Source: Culex pipiens pallens | Taxonomy: Eukaryota > Arthropoda > Insecta > Diptera > Culicidae | Direction of reading: 5' to 3' | NCBI RefSeq assembly: GCF_016801865.2 | Contig: NC_068938.1 | Span: 35,848,860 to 35,912,859 of the forward strand | DNA: 64,000 nucleotides | Part shown: positions 45,573 through 55,124 of the stretch, piece by piece | Position numbering within the stretch: the stretch's first letter is position 1 | How the letters are laid out: every line of letters begins with the position of its first letter | Position numbers and translations under genes: made by a program | Notes under the pieces: generated by a model | What the model saw: only the letters and a program-made list of their open reading frames with translations | Database searches by the model: none | What the model was told of the DNA's origin: nothing

Positions 45573-48216
45573 GTCCCTCAAGCTGCTGAATTGGAACGCT
45601 TGCTCCATTAGGAGGAAGAACTTAGAGCTGGTGGATTTTCTTCGCGAGAAGGAGATCGACGTAGCTGCCATCACGGAAACTCATCTGAAGCCCGGTGAAA
45701 AAGTTTATCTGCAAAACTACAAGATCGCGACGCAGCTCGACAGGACCACCTCTGGAGGAGGAGGTGTGCTTGTCGCTGTTCATCGTGATCTCAAGCCACG
45801 CCGGCTGCCACACTTCAAGCTGGACATCATCGAGGCCGTTGGGGTGGAAATTCCCACTTCGGTTGGCCCAGTACTCTTCATTGCTGCATACTGTCCACGT
45901 CAGGTGAATGCCAGAGATGATTCAGCAGCAAAACTGAAGAGCGATATCCAGAAGCTGACACGGCGGAGCGCAAAGTACATCATCGCTGGTGACCTCAACG
46001 CGAAGCATGAAGTTTGGGGCAACAGCAGGAGGAATCGGAACGGAGTGATTCTGCACAACGATCTGCAAAACGGATACTACAACGTTGTGAGTCCTGATCG
46101 TCCAACGAGGGTGGCTCGGTCTGGGAATCACTCAATCATCGACTTCTTCATTACCAATATGGCTGAGAACGTGGCTCATCCTGAGGTGTTTGAAGAGTTG
46201 AGTTCTGATCACTATCCGGTGGTTGTGGAGGTTGGAGCATCCGTTACTCCGCAGCGGCAACCAACCCGGAAAGATTACCATAACGTTGACTGGCAGCAGT
46301 TTCAGCAAGTGGTCGACAGCAACATCGACTATGATCAACACCCGGAAACTTCTGCCGATATTGATCGTTCGCTGGAGGTGATCCAGCAGGCTATCAACCA
46401 AGCAGAGGCTGCCAACGTTCGGGAGGTTCCTGTTAATTTTAAGGTAACTGATATTGACGTAGATACTAAACACTTGATAAGACTAAGAAATGTTTATAGG
46501 AGACAATATCAACGGACTGGGGACTATGACAAAAAGATTTCAGTGAACAATTTGAACAAAATCATACAAGACCGACTTGACAATATCAGAAATCAAGAAT
46601 TTTCAAAACATGTAAGCCAGCTTGGGAATTATTCAAAACCATTTTGGAAACTTTCTAAAGTTCTTAAAAACAAACCAAAGCCTATCCCTCCTCTTATTGT
46701 TGAGGATTCTCCCTTGATTACATCCGAGGAAAAGGCAAATGCACTTGGGCTGCATTTTGTTAGTTCTCATAATCTTGGCGCTTCCATGACCAGTCGTAAA
46801 GAAACATCAGTTGCCAATAGTATTTCAACAATTAATAACTCTACCTTTGAATTTCCTGCAGATTCCCATGTTTCTGGTGAGGAAGTCAAAGTTGCAGTAA
46901 AACAAATGAAAAATATGAAAGCTCCTGGCTTTGATAACATTTTTAATCTAGTGTTGAAAAAACAGAGTGATCAGTTCTTTCAACATCTAGCCAATATTTT
47001 CAATAAATGTTTGCAACTTGGTTACTTCCCCACCAATTGGAAGCTGGGCAAAGTCATACCAATTTTGAAGCCTCAAAAAGATCCAACATCGCCAACAAGT
47101 TATCGTCCCATTAGTCTTTTGAGTAGTCTGTCCAAACTCTTTGAGAAGGTCATCTATTCAAGGCTTTTGGATTTTACCAACGATAATAATATAATTTTGA
47201 ATGAGCAGTTTGGCTTCCGTAAGGGACATAATACTGCTCATCAGCTTACGAGAGTAACCAAAATCATCAAGCAGAACAAGCTTGAGTCTAAATCAACTGC
47301 TATGGCTTTGTTGGATGTTGAGAAGGCTTTTGACAATGTTTGGCATGATGGTTTGATACATAAACTGTATTTGTACGGTTTTCCAATGTATCTTATCAAA
47401 ATTATCCAGCACTATCTTTCGGAGAGATCGTTCAGGGTTTTTCTGAATGGGATTGCTTCTGGATTATTCAACATTGATGCTGGGGTTCCCCAAGGAAGTA
47501 TTCTTGGCCCACTTCTGTACAATATTTTTACGTCTGATTTGCCTACTCTTCCTGGTAATGGTGTGTTATCACTTTTTGCTGATGACACTGCCGTTATTTA
47601 TAAGGGTAAAATAACCAGATATTTAGTTGGCCGTCTTCAGAAGGGTCTTGATGTTCTTTCCGAATACTTTGGCGACTGGAAAATTCGCATAAATGCAGCC
47701 AAAACTCAAACCATCATTTTTCCTCTTTCCAAATCGGCCAGATTTGTCCCAAAGGATGATGTTTTGATAAAAATGAATGATGTTTCGATACCCTGGTCAA
47801 AGGAAGTTGTCTACTTAGGTCTCATACTTGACTCGAAACTTTTGTTTCGGCAGCATGTAGACAAAATATTGAACAAGTGCAGCATTCTCATCAGGTGCTT
47901 GTACCCTTTAATTAACAGAAAATCAAAGCTTTCTTTGAAAAATAAGCTAGCAGTTTACAAACAAATAATTTACCCCGTTATTGAGTATGCAGTACCTGTT
48001 TGGGAGTGTTGCGCTAGAACTCATAAATTGAAGCTCCAGCGTGTCCAAAACAAGGTACTCAAAATGGTTTTGAATGTTCCTGGCTGGACAAGATCAAGTG
48101 AGGTTCATGAATTAGCAGAAGTAAAAATGTTGGATCAGAAGATTCAAGAAAAATGTTTGAAATTCAGGGAAAAATGTGCTATTTCTGAATACCCCTTGAT
48201 TCAAGGATTGGTTTAG
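45562..48216 (+). CDS. ORF2: APE endonuclease-reverse transcriptase
   Basis: An 884-residue replicase for target-primed reverse transcription. The endonuclease domain (about residues 8-225) shows N12 in LLNWNACS, E39 in ITETHL, D144/N146 in AGDLNAKH and D216/H217 in SSDHYPV. The reverse transcriptase (about 470-740) shows SYRPISLLSSLSKLFEKV at 513, the catalytic D585 in ALLDVEKAFDNVWH, GVPQGSILGP at 641 and FADD with D674/D675. A C-terminal region of about 140 residues follows; no CCHC knuckle or RNase H is seen, as expected for Jockey. The start ATG overlaps ORF1 by 11 nt (ATGGATCGTAG), suggesting translation by reinitiation. No frameshift or internal stop occurs. Confidence 0.96.
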   Translation: MDRRSLKLLNWNACSIRRKNLELVDFLREKEIDVAAITETHLKPGEKVYLQNYKIATQLDRTTSGGGGVLVAVHRDLKPRRLPHFKLDIIEAVGVEIPTSVGPVLFIAAYCPRQVNARDDSAAKLKSDIQKLTRRSAKYIIAGDLNAKHEVWGNSRRNRNGVILHNDLQNGYYNVVSPDRPTRVARSGNHSIIDFFITNMAENVAHPEVFEELSSDHYPVVVEVGASVTPQRQPTRKDYHNVDWQQFQQVVDSNIDYDQHPETSADIDRSLEVIQQAINQAEAANVREVPVNFKVTDIDVDTKHLIRLRNVYRRQYQRTGDYDKKISVNNLNKIIQDRLDNIRNQEFSKHVSQLGNYSKPFWKLSKVLKNKPKPIPPLIVEDSPLITSEEKANALGLHFVSSHNLGASMTSRKETSVANSISTINNSTFEFPADSHVSGEEVKVAVKQMKNMKAPGFDNIFNLVLKKQSDQFFQHLANIFNKCLQLGYFPTNWKLGKVIPILKPQKDPTSPTSYRPISLLSSLSKLFEKVIYSRLLDFTNDNNIILNEQFGFRKGHNTAHQLTRVTKIIKQNKLESKSTAMALLDVEKAFDNVWHDGLIHKLYLYGFPMYLIKIIQHYLSERSFRVFLNGIASGLFNIDAGVPQGSILGPLLYNIFTSDLPTLPGNGVLSLFADDTAVIYKGKITRYLVGRLQKGLDVLSEYFGDWKIRINAAKTQTIIFPLSKSARFVPKDDVLIKMNDVSIPWSKEVVYLGLILDSKLLFRQHVDKILNKCSILIRCLYPLINRKSKLSLKNKLAVYKQIIYPVIEYAVPVWECCARTHKLKLQRVQNKVLKMVLNVPGWTRSSEVHELAEVKMLDQKIQEKCLKFREKCAISEYPLIQGLV

Positions 48217-48429
48217 TTTATTGTAAGTTTAAGTTAGTTTTAGGTTAGGTTATGTTTTCTTAACATTTTTTTTTCCTCATTGTACCTAGTGTTACAAAAA
48301 TGATAAATCATATATTTTTAAAGTTATGAAAATGAACAGTGTTTAAATCACAAAAAGCAAATTAAAGCTGAAGAGCCACAGCTGACCACTTATTATGTAA
48401 ACCAAATGTAATTATTATAAGAAAGATTC
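48217..48429 (+). other. 3' UTR of the Jockey element
   Basis: A non-coding AT-rich tail of about 210 bp with a GTAAGTTTAAGTTAGTTTTA stretch near the ORF2 stop. It would contain the 3' recognition signal for the element's reverse transcriptase, which cannot be pinpointed from sequence. Confidence 0.7.
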
Positions 48430-48466
48430 AATAAAGTATATTTAATTCAAAAAAAAAAAAAAAAAA
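48430..48466 (+). terminator. Polyadenylation signal and poly(A) tail
   Basis: AATAAA at 48430-48435 lies 13 nt before an uninterrupted run of about 20 A that ends at the right target duplication. The intact long tail argues for a recent insertion. Confidence 0.9.
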
Positions 48467-48480
48467 AATGTGGAATCAGT
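48467..48480. repeat. Right target-site duplication of the Jockey element
   Basis: AATGTGGAATCAGT, identical to 44135-44148. Confidence 0.9.
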
Positions 48481-48566
48481 GATGTACATGAGTGATAGTA
48501 AAAACCATCACTTGATGATTTCTGCACCAAAATATCAGAAGGTATAGTGACCGTCACCACTTATGA

Positions 48567-48797
48567 GTTCTCTTCTTCTTCTTCTTCTTCTTCTTCTTCT
48601 TCTTCTTCTTCTTCTTCTTCTTCTTCTTCTTCTTCTTCTTCTTCTTCTTCTTCTTCTTCTTCTTCTTCTTCTTCTTCTTCTTCTTCTTCTTCTTCTTCTT
48701 CTCCTTCTCCTTCTCCTTCTCCTTCTCCTTCTCCTTCTCCTTCTCCTTCTCCTTCTCCTTCTCCTTCTCCTTCTCCTTCTCCTTCTCCTTCTCCTTC
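48567..48797. repeat. Long (TTC)n then (TTCTCC)n microsatellite
   Basis: About 130 bp of pure TTC repeats (to about 48700) switch sharply to about 97 bp of TTCTCC hexamers ending at 48797. It reads as poly-Ser, poly-Leu or poly-Lys/Glu in different frames, so the apparent open frames here are artefacts. The uniform internal switch suggests one mutation (TTC to TCC) spread by slippage as a 6-bp unit. Homopurine/homopyrimidine tracts can form triplex DNA. Confidence 0.97.
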
Positions 48798-49408
48798 GTA
48801 CCGTTAAATTGCGTTGGCAAATTTTGATTTGTGGCGGCTTTTGTGGCTACGCTCTGTGGAGGGGGAATACTTGTGCATGCGAGAATGAGAGAGACAAAGA
48901 GAATGTCACACGGGATTGTGTAAACACGAGTTAGAGACCAAAACATCTTTTTGCTGAGAATTTCGTGACGGAATGAAAGATGGGAGATGATATTTCGGGA
49001 TTGATAAATGCAGTCGCTGAGAACTTAAAATTTGATAATTTTGCAAACCTAGGGGTCTCAAAAATGTTTAAAGATTGCAGAGGTTTGGTTATTTTGCAAA
49101 ATTTTAAAATATACAAAAGTTTATTGAAAAGGTTTATTTAAAAAACTTTTTTTTCAAATATTTAAAACAGTTAAAACCTTCCCCACCAAAACCGAATGGC
49201 ACAATGGAAATCACGATCGGAAATGGATAAAAATACCGGAAGCCGGGCAAAACCTGGGGAGATGAGCGGGGTGGTGGTGGACACTCACGTTTTGTATGTT
49301 TTTCCGCTTTCTCTCTTTCTCTTTACCTTCTTCTAGGCCACGCGCTGGCTCGGAGGCCGCCTGCATATTCAAATATTGTTTTTTCCTGCTCTCATCCCAG
49401 GCTCCGTG
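48798..49408. other. Unassigned DNA, partly GC-richer
   Basis: No gene or element could be supported. 49190-49400 is GC-richer. Confidence 0.35.
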
Positions 49409-49591
49409 CACGGAGAAAAAAGAGTTCCCAAAATCGTGAACAAACGTTCATGAAAATGGGAACCACGAACAAAGTGTTCAAATTTCATGGTACGTTTTTC
49501 AAAATCGTACCATGGGATTTGAACACTTTGTTCGAGGTTCCCATTTTCATGAACGCTTGTTCACGATTTTGGGAACTCTTTTTTCTCCGTG
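49409..49591. mobile_element. Near-perfect 183-bp hairpin MITE
   Basis: It starts CACGGAGAAAAAAGAGTTCC and ends with the exact reverse complement, ...TTTTTTCTCCGTG. Stems of about 86 bp differ at roughly four positions around an 11-base loop (TTTTTCAAAAT). The flanks share GGCTCCG (left 49400-49406, right 49593-49599), a possible offset 7-8-bp target duplication. A transcript would form an almost fully paired hairpin, a natural Dicer-2 substrate type. No coding capacity. Confidence 0.85.
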
Positions 49592-50870
49592 TGGCTCCGG
49601 GTTTCGCTTTTCACGGATTTTTCCGCGATAAAACTGGGGTCCTTGAATTCTTCACACAGCAAACAAAAAAAGAGAACCGTTTTTCCTGCCCCGGAATTGT
49701 GTGCCCGGTGCTGCGATGGTCGGTGCGGGATTATCCGAGTGGCCGTTTCCACACCGCAGAGCAGCGCACATAAAAACACACCAAATTGGCCCTCGATGGT
49801 ATAATTTAATTTTAAAATTTCAGTATTTCCATTATTGTTATGATGATAGTCTAACCGAGGGAGCAGTTTTTGGTTTGGCAGTTTCAGTGGTTTCGGTGCA
49901 GCCGCTTACGCAGCCTACAGTTGAATAATCGTTGAGCTGGAGTGCAACAACTATTTTTTTTTTGAATTTATATGAAATTGTGCACATCAGCGAGCGAATT
50001 AATCGAAACTGCCTGGATGGAACATCCAACCGCAACCGGACCGGATGCCGATTATTACAGGAAACAGAAGTGGCTCTAGACTGAAGCGTGGCACAATGGT
50101 TGGCACTCCAACTTTTTTTGGGTTGAAACTTTTTTTTTCAAACTCTTGATTGATTAATAACAAGTTTTTTTTACAAACCATTTATAAGCATCACTTAAAC
50201 CAAATCTTACCAAATGTTCCACGAAAAACTGCGAACATCACGCGTAGTGCACGGTGTTCCGCCGAACCCTTTAGTGATTTTCCGTGAACGGAAAGCATAT
50301 CCGATTAGGCTAATCCCTGGAAAATGGCCAGTGGATCGCTAATGAAATATGTTTAGCTTTTCCCGTCCCCAACTCTTCGTAGTCCCCTCCTCCAGGGATC
50401 CCCGCTCGATGATGATGGTTGGCCGTGAACTGGATTTTCAAATTCACGTCCGCGGCCAAGTCCGAGCGCGCTCGCACTCCCCCAATGGTCCCTCATACAA
50501 GGTACTTATTATCATATTACACAATGCAATTTATTCTAATCGTTGATAATCAGTTCTAAAACGCACTGTAATGCTGCACCCGGGATTGGGCTCGGGCTCG
50601 AGCCGGGACAGTCATTCCCTAGTGGACCAGAGACCATGGTTCCGGCCCGTAATGTGGTTGTTGGCGGTGCTGGTGCATGAGCTGCCAGAGATTACATTTG
50701 TGCCGGGAAATTGCTCGGCATATTATTATTAAAAGCAAACAAAATCTCGGGCCTCGGGAAGTATATGGACACGGGGACACGCGGACACGTACGAATCGGA
50801 TATGTCGAGAAGCCACCGTCAAAAGGGGCAAATGATGGGGTGGTTCTGCTTCTGCATGTATCTCATATCA
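49592..50870. other. GC-richer noncoding islands
   Basis: Islands at about 49600-49790, 49860-50100 and 50210-50840 alternate with AT-rich gaps. They contain otd/bicoid-type TAATCC (for example GGCTAATCCC near 50310) and CATATTATTATTAAAAG motifs, which are too short to prove enhancer function. Small overlapping frames have no recognised domain. Confidence 0.3.
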
Positions 50871-52035
50871 ATTTATTTAAATTATAAATAATTATTACTA
50901 TAAAAAAGATGAAAAAAAGAACTATTTAAAAAGAAAGTGACCCCTTTTGAACCTACCTTTACCTCGAGTATCAAATTAGGTTTACCAAATTCGCTCAAAT
51001 TCGACACCGATTCTTAAAATTATATAAAAAAAAAACTTTGTTCCACTTGAGCAGCACCGGGTATATTTTCAAGGTCCCCTATAATATGCACAAATCGCCG
51101 GTGCCGTGCTAACTTGTCGTACGTGCATTTTGGACCAAATTGAGTCAAAAAGCGAGGTAAGTTAGCATGACGGTATCGATATCTTGTAATAAACTAATAA
51201 ATTTAATTTATATTAATAAAAAAAAAATTCCAAAATTAATGTTTTTATCATTTTTTTTATAGTGATAGACTTTTGAAATTATTTTCACTGAAATGATAAA
51301 AATTCGATAAAAAATTGTTCGGCAGTTAAATTTTCATTCAAAGAATGAGGTTCGGAACAAAGCTGTGGTGATTTTTTTTTTTTTGCGAAATCAGTGCAGA
51401 TTTGGAGAACAAATTACCCTTTTTTGAATTAAAAACGTAACCTACTACACCTTTAGGTAGTAGGTGCCATAATTTTATCAATATAATAATTACGTTTTAA
51501 AGATAAATTTTCCACTGTAAAAAATTGCAGACCTATTGTCAAGAGAATACAGTCATCGTTTTTCAAGAAAATGGCAATCCTCTACATGGCTAATTCTTGG
51601 CGATCGAACCCGGGCAATTGAGGTTATGTTGAAAGTCCCCCTTTTTTGTAGTCGTCTAAATAGTTTTTTTTATCATCACTATGAAACAACTAAATGCGTT
51701 CAGCCAAAGCAGAGGAAATCAAGAGCATATTTTTGCTCTTCACATACGCAAAGACATTTGCTTATAATTTGATTTTGAGTCAATAAGTATACATGAAGTT
51801 AAGAATAAGAGGTCACATCAAATATTTCATTTTTGAGCGATTTTTGAGCCTCTCCTCAGTGAAGAAGGCAATTACATATTATTTTGGTGTCGAAAATAAA
51901 AAAAAAATTGATTTTGATCTTCAAAATTGACAAATCTGCTCCTATTTTGACCCTCCTTCTTTGATTGAACATTGAATACCCGAATATTTTTTGAATCGAT
52001 TTTTGTTATCTTTTCAGTAATATTTAATATTTACT
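50870..52035. other. Unassigned AT-rich DNA
   Basis: No gene, RNA or defined element was supported. 51530-51780 contains a 78-codon open frame without domains. Confidence 0.35.
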
Positions 52036-52184
52036 AATAATTATTTCCATATTGTTTTGGTCACCGTGAACTGATGTTAATTTAATCTAATCGGTCTTTA
52101 TCGGTGAAATCTGACGCAAATTTTAGAAGAAAGATAATGAAATTTTAGGTGGATAGGTCGACTAAGAGTCATAGAAGAAGATAT

Positions 52185-52259
52185 CCAGAGTTTTTTTTGA
52201 AAAGGACCAATAAACTATTGTCTTTCATATGTTTATAGGACCTAATCAAAAAAAACTCT
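52185..52259. mobile_element. 75-bp micro-insert in the left arm
   Basis: The right arm preserves the empty site (mirror of GAAGAAGATATAAAGGACGG). The left arm has 75 extra bases between AGATAT duplications (52179-52184 and 52260-52265). The insert has terminal inverted repeats AGAGTTTTTTTTGA / TCAAAAAAAACTCT. It is too small to encode anything. Confidence 0.75.
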
Positions 52260-52629
52260 AGATATAAAGGACGGAAAACTAAGTCAGCGAAGGGCCATTT
52301 GAGGAAGTATGTGTGTGTGATCAAGTCTTTTAGCCTTCTAATTTGGCTCTGTACAAGTACTGAGCGAAACACACAGTAAATGTACAGAGACAACTTATTC
52401 CTGCAGCGTCATCCATATGACTCGGTGACCAAAACAATATGGGAATAAAAAGTTTTCGGATAAAAGAAAAGTAAATTAGAACTGTTCTATTTATGGAGCG
52501 CAAGGGTAATGCAGTACGGCTTTGTCTTGAATACCAAGCTACCAGAGCAAGGCTCAAGACACATCCCAGAAATATCCGAACGCAATAAATGTCATCGGTA
52601 GAACCAAAGTAACGTGCCGGTTGTATGTA

Positions 52630-53677
52630 CACACTACGAAAAAAACGTGTAATTTTCGGTTATATTAGATGCACATAACTGGAGCATCAAATCAGACCTA
52701 AAGTCGCGTTGAATAAGACGTAAAATTACACGACCATCAATCATCCAAGGTCGTGTAAAATTACATTTAACGTAGCTTCGGTGGTTAATTTTTCTAATCG
52801 GAATCTTAAAATTCTTATTGGAATAAATAAAGCCTGTGAATACTGTCCAAAACTAGAGTTTTTTATTGTTACACTTCATAATTTAATGACACAACTTAAA
52901 TCACAGCTCAAAATGGTTTTTGTTCTTCGATTTTCCGCCGGATTTTCGTTCTTGGGTTTTGTTCCACTTGAAATCTTCCGGCTTGCCATTTCCAATGAGT
53001 TGGCCACCCCACGGGAGAAGGCATCAAGGTGGCACAACTGGAGAGAACTCACTACTTGCGCACTACGTTTTGATCCACTCCGGGAACATCCTCTTTGCTG
53101 GAAAGAAAGTGTTCAGCCAAGAACATCACAAGCAGCGGCTTCCCGGAACAGTTCATCATGGGTGTTTTGCCTAAAGTTCCATGTTTCCACCCGCAACCTG
53201 CCAAAAAACGGGACGACAAAAAACATCAGCGATCTATTTCACCACTTTTAACATTCATAAACTTACCTTTTTCTTAAACGGTAGCAGGTTCTGGCCAGCA
53301 AAGGATCAAAATTGAAAATAGTACCGCCCGAAATTGCTGCTGCAACAAAATTCTTAGCGACGTCGAGCATGGCGAATGTTTTGACAGTTCACCACGCGGA
53401 CGAAAATGTAACGGCTGAAGCGCGTGTAATCGGGTTTCATTTGATGTAAAATTACATCTGATTTGATGCTCCAATTATGTGCATCAAATTAAGCGTAATG
53501 TTGGGTTATTTTACCTGTAATTTTAGGTTTCACGTGATGTAGAGGTGTACCAATGGGAATTTTATCAATTTACGTCAAAATATACATAATTTTACATCGA
53601 AAATACGATTACACGATTCAATAATAGGTTAATTCAACGATTACGTCAAATGTAATAATCCAAATTTTTTAGTGTGT
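52630..53677. mobile_element. CACACTA-ended element in the middle of the composite
   Basis: Ends CACACTACGAAAAAA (52630) and TTTTTTAGTGTG (53677) lie between TA dinucleotides (52628-52629 and 53678-53679). Subterminal blocks mirror each other: GATGCACATAACTGGAGCAT with ATGCTCCAATTATGTGCATC. The GC-richer core (about 52915-53400) is not inverted and is unlike the arms, so it may be captured sequence. No transposase was seen. Confidence 0.65.
53113..53370 (-). pseudogene. Possible captured exon pair (62 codons, 69-nt intron)
   Basis: On the minus strand, an ATG at 53370-53368 opens a frame running to a strong donor AAAAAG|GTAAGT (intron start 53266). A pyrimidine-rich acceptor TTTTTTGGCAG ends at 53198, giving a 69-nt intron, a normal size for dipterans. 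The joined frame continues to TGA at 53115-53113. The 62-residue product has no recognised family. The splice sites and GC content are suggestive, but short ORFs with chance splice sites are common. It could be a gene fragment captured by the surrounding element. Confidence 0.2.
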
Positions 53678-53992
53678 ATAGGCGGTGTGCGATCATTTCT
53701 TTTGGCCGTCCGGGAGTCATATGGATGACGCTGCAGGAATAAGTTGTCTCTGTACATTTACTGTGTGTTTCGCTCAGTACTTGTACATAGCCAAATTAGA
53801 AGGCTAAAAGACTTGATCACACACACATACTTCCTCAAATGGCCCTTCGCTGACTTAGTTTTCCGTCCTTTATATCTTCTTCTATGACTCTTAGTCGACC
53901 TATCCACCTAAAATTTCATTATCTTTCTTCTAAAATTTGCGTCAGATTTCACCGATAAAGACCGATTAGATTAAATTAACAATAATTATTTC

Positions 53993-54231
53993 AAACATCC
54001 AAATCAAGTTAAATTATAAAAAACAACGCTTTTAATAAATATTTTTGGAAATTTTAAAATGTTAAGCTTGTTCAAATAATTTTAAAAATATTTTAATCAA
54101 AAATTTCATAAAAGTGGGTTTTTAAATTAAACCCGAAAAAAGATTACATCTGATAAAAACTTAGGGATGATAAGCATACACTAAGAAAATCTCAAACACA
54201 TAAATACATACATACATAGAATACATACAGC
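53993..54231. other. Unassigned AT-rich DNA with (CATA)n
   Basis: A short ACATACATACATAG tract lies near 54199-54230; nothing else is seen. Confidence 0.35.
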
Positions 54232-54485
54232 GATTCCATGTCAAACTAGCAAAATCCAAATCAAAAGTGCTTAAATTTGACTTTCATTTAGCATGGGCCT
54301 GGCATGACCGAAATAATTGGACCAATTTGTTTTGTTTGCCGCAAAGGTAGGTCAAAAAAGGGAGGTTTGAGATGATTTATGATAAAACCATGTTTTCAAA
54401 TGATCATATCCCCGAATTGGCAGAACCAATTTAAACCCGCTGCGTTGAAGAAGAAAAATGATTAGTTGGGCTTTTAATGAAAAAT
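54232..54485 (+). repeat. Relic of the 11.2-kb foldback family
   Basis: ACAGCGATTCCATGTCAAAC, then AATCCAAATCAAAAGTGCT, then GACCGAAATAATTGGACCAA, then GAATTGGCAGAACCAATTTA and GATTAGTTGGGCTTTTAATG follow the left arm of 11227-11500 in order. Only one arm is recognisable. Confidence 0.7.
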
Positions 54486-54592
54486 CCATAAACCACGTGG
54501 ACACTTTTTAAGAAATCTCAAACCCCCCTAATCCCCCGTGGGCATTTATCCATATTGCATGGAGCATAGACAATTGCCGAACAAAACAAAAA
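54486..54592 (+). repeat. Fragment of a dispersed repeat (CCACGTGGACAC)
   Basis: CATAAACCACGTGGACACTT followed by AACCCCCCTAATCCCCCGTG and TCCATATTGCATGGAGCATA. I recall this type of sequence from other mosquito repeats, but no second copy exists in the window, so the call rests on memory. Confidence 0.35.
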
Positions 54593-54594
54593 TA

Positions 54595-55041
54595 CCCGAG
54601 CAGACGGAAATAACTTGGGAATAACAATTTTTGATATTTGAAAATACTAGGCCAATAACATTTTATGTTATTTATAACAAGATTTGTTATTCGTCGGTAT
54701 GATTTTTTTGTTATTGGATTGTTATAGTAATAAGAGATAAATAACATTTTTAGTTATTCTTCAAACAAATCTTTGTTATTATTTTTTGTTATTTTAACAA
54801 CTAATCCGATAATCCCCATAACAGTTGGAGGTATTCTTCCATAACAAAAAATGTTATTCCAAAGTTGTTTTGGCTTCCAGCTAATATCAGATCAATAATA
54901 AATTTTGTTATGATTACATATACTGTTATTAAACCCTTATGCAAAAATGGATTTTGCAAGAAGATTCCATGACACTTTCTGTTATTTTAACAATATTTGT
55001 TATTGAAATGGCATGAATTTAGTTATAACCGTCTGCCCGGG
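54595..55041. mobile_element. GTTAT-rich MITE with CCCGRGCAGACGG ends
   Basis: Left end CCCGAGCAGACGG and right end CCGTCTGCCCGGG form an inverted repeat bracketed by TA (54593-54594 and 55042-55043). The 447-bp body holds more than a dozen GTTAT/ATAAC motifs, mostly as AATAAC or GTTATT, spaced tens of bases apart in both orientations. There is no open frame of note. TA target suggests Tc1/mariner-type mobilisation. Confidence 0.75.
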
Positions 55042-55124
55042 TAGCTAAAGGTTTTTAAGTCTCCAGAACTTTTTTTTTTAAATTTTACAGATATCAGATT
55101 TTGCACAAACCTAATTAAGCGTAA

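Larger units (their letters stand above)
44149..48466 (+). mobile_element. Full-length Jockey-clade non-LTR retrotransposon
   Basis: A 4.3-kb element carries a 44-nt 5' leader, two overlapping ORFs, a ~200-bp 3' UTR, AATAAA and poly(A), all between 14-bp target duplications. ORF1 is gag-like with CCHC knuckles and ORF2 carries APE endonuclease plus reverse transcriptase without RNase H; this layout defines the Jockey clade. Juan elements of mosquitoes are the likely relatives (inference from layout and host). Both ORFs are uninterrupted and the catalytic residues checked are present, so the copy may be recently inserted and competent. Its base composition is clearly higher in GC than the surroundings over the 5' half. 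Confidence 0.95.
52048..53980. mobile_element. Nested inverted-repeat composite, 1.9 kb
   Basis: The left arm (about 52075-52430) and right arm (about 53705-53980) are reverse complements, for example TTAATTTAATCTAATCGGTC with GACCGATTAGATTAAATTAA, and TGTACAGAGACAACTTATTC with GAATAAGTTGTCTCTGTACA. A 12-bp direct repeat AATAATTATTTC flanks the whole (52036-52047 and 53981-53992) and may be a target duplication. The left arm additionally carries an inverted CCATATTGTTTTGGTCACCG pair (52047-52066 and 52421-52440) absent from the right. A separate element occupies the middle and a 75-bp insert sits in the left arm. Confidence 0.7.

Noticed and set aside
44188..46473. Antisense open frames opposite the retrotransposon ORFs
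   Set aside because: They are shadows of the coding strand's codon bias, with no motifs or independent signals.
48547..48946. Long poly-Ser, poly-Leu and poly-Lys/Glu open frames on both strands
   Set aside because: They are translations of the TTC/TTCTCC microsatellite and change amino acid with frame; there is no gene.
51590..51625. GATCGAACCCGGGC resembling a reversed tRNA B box
   Set aside because: No A box, T stem or cloverleaf could be drawn around it.
52781..53251. 156-codon plus-strand frame inside the CACACTA element
   Set aside because: No domain was recognised, and it conflicts with the better splice-consistent signals on the opposite strand, which are themselves weak.
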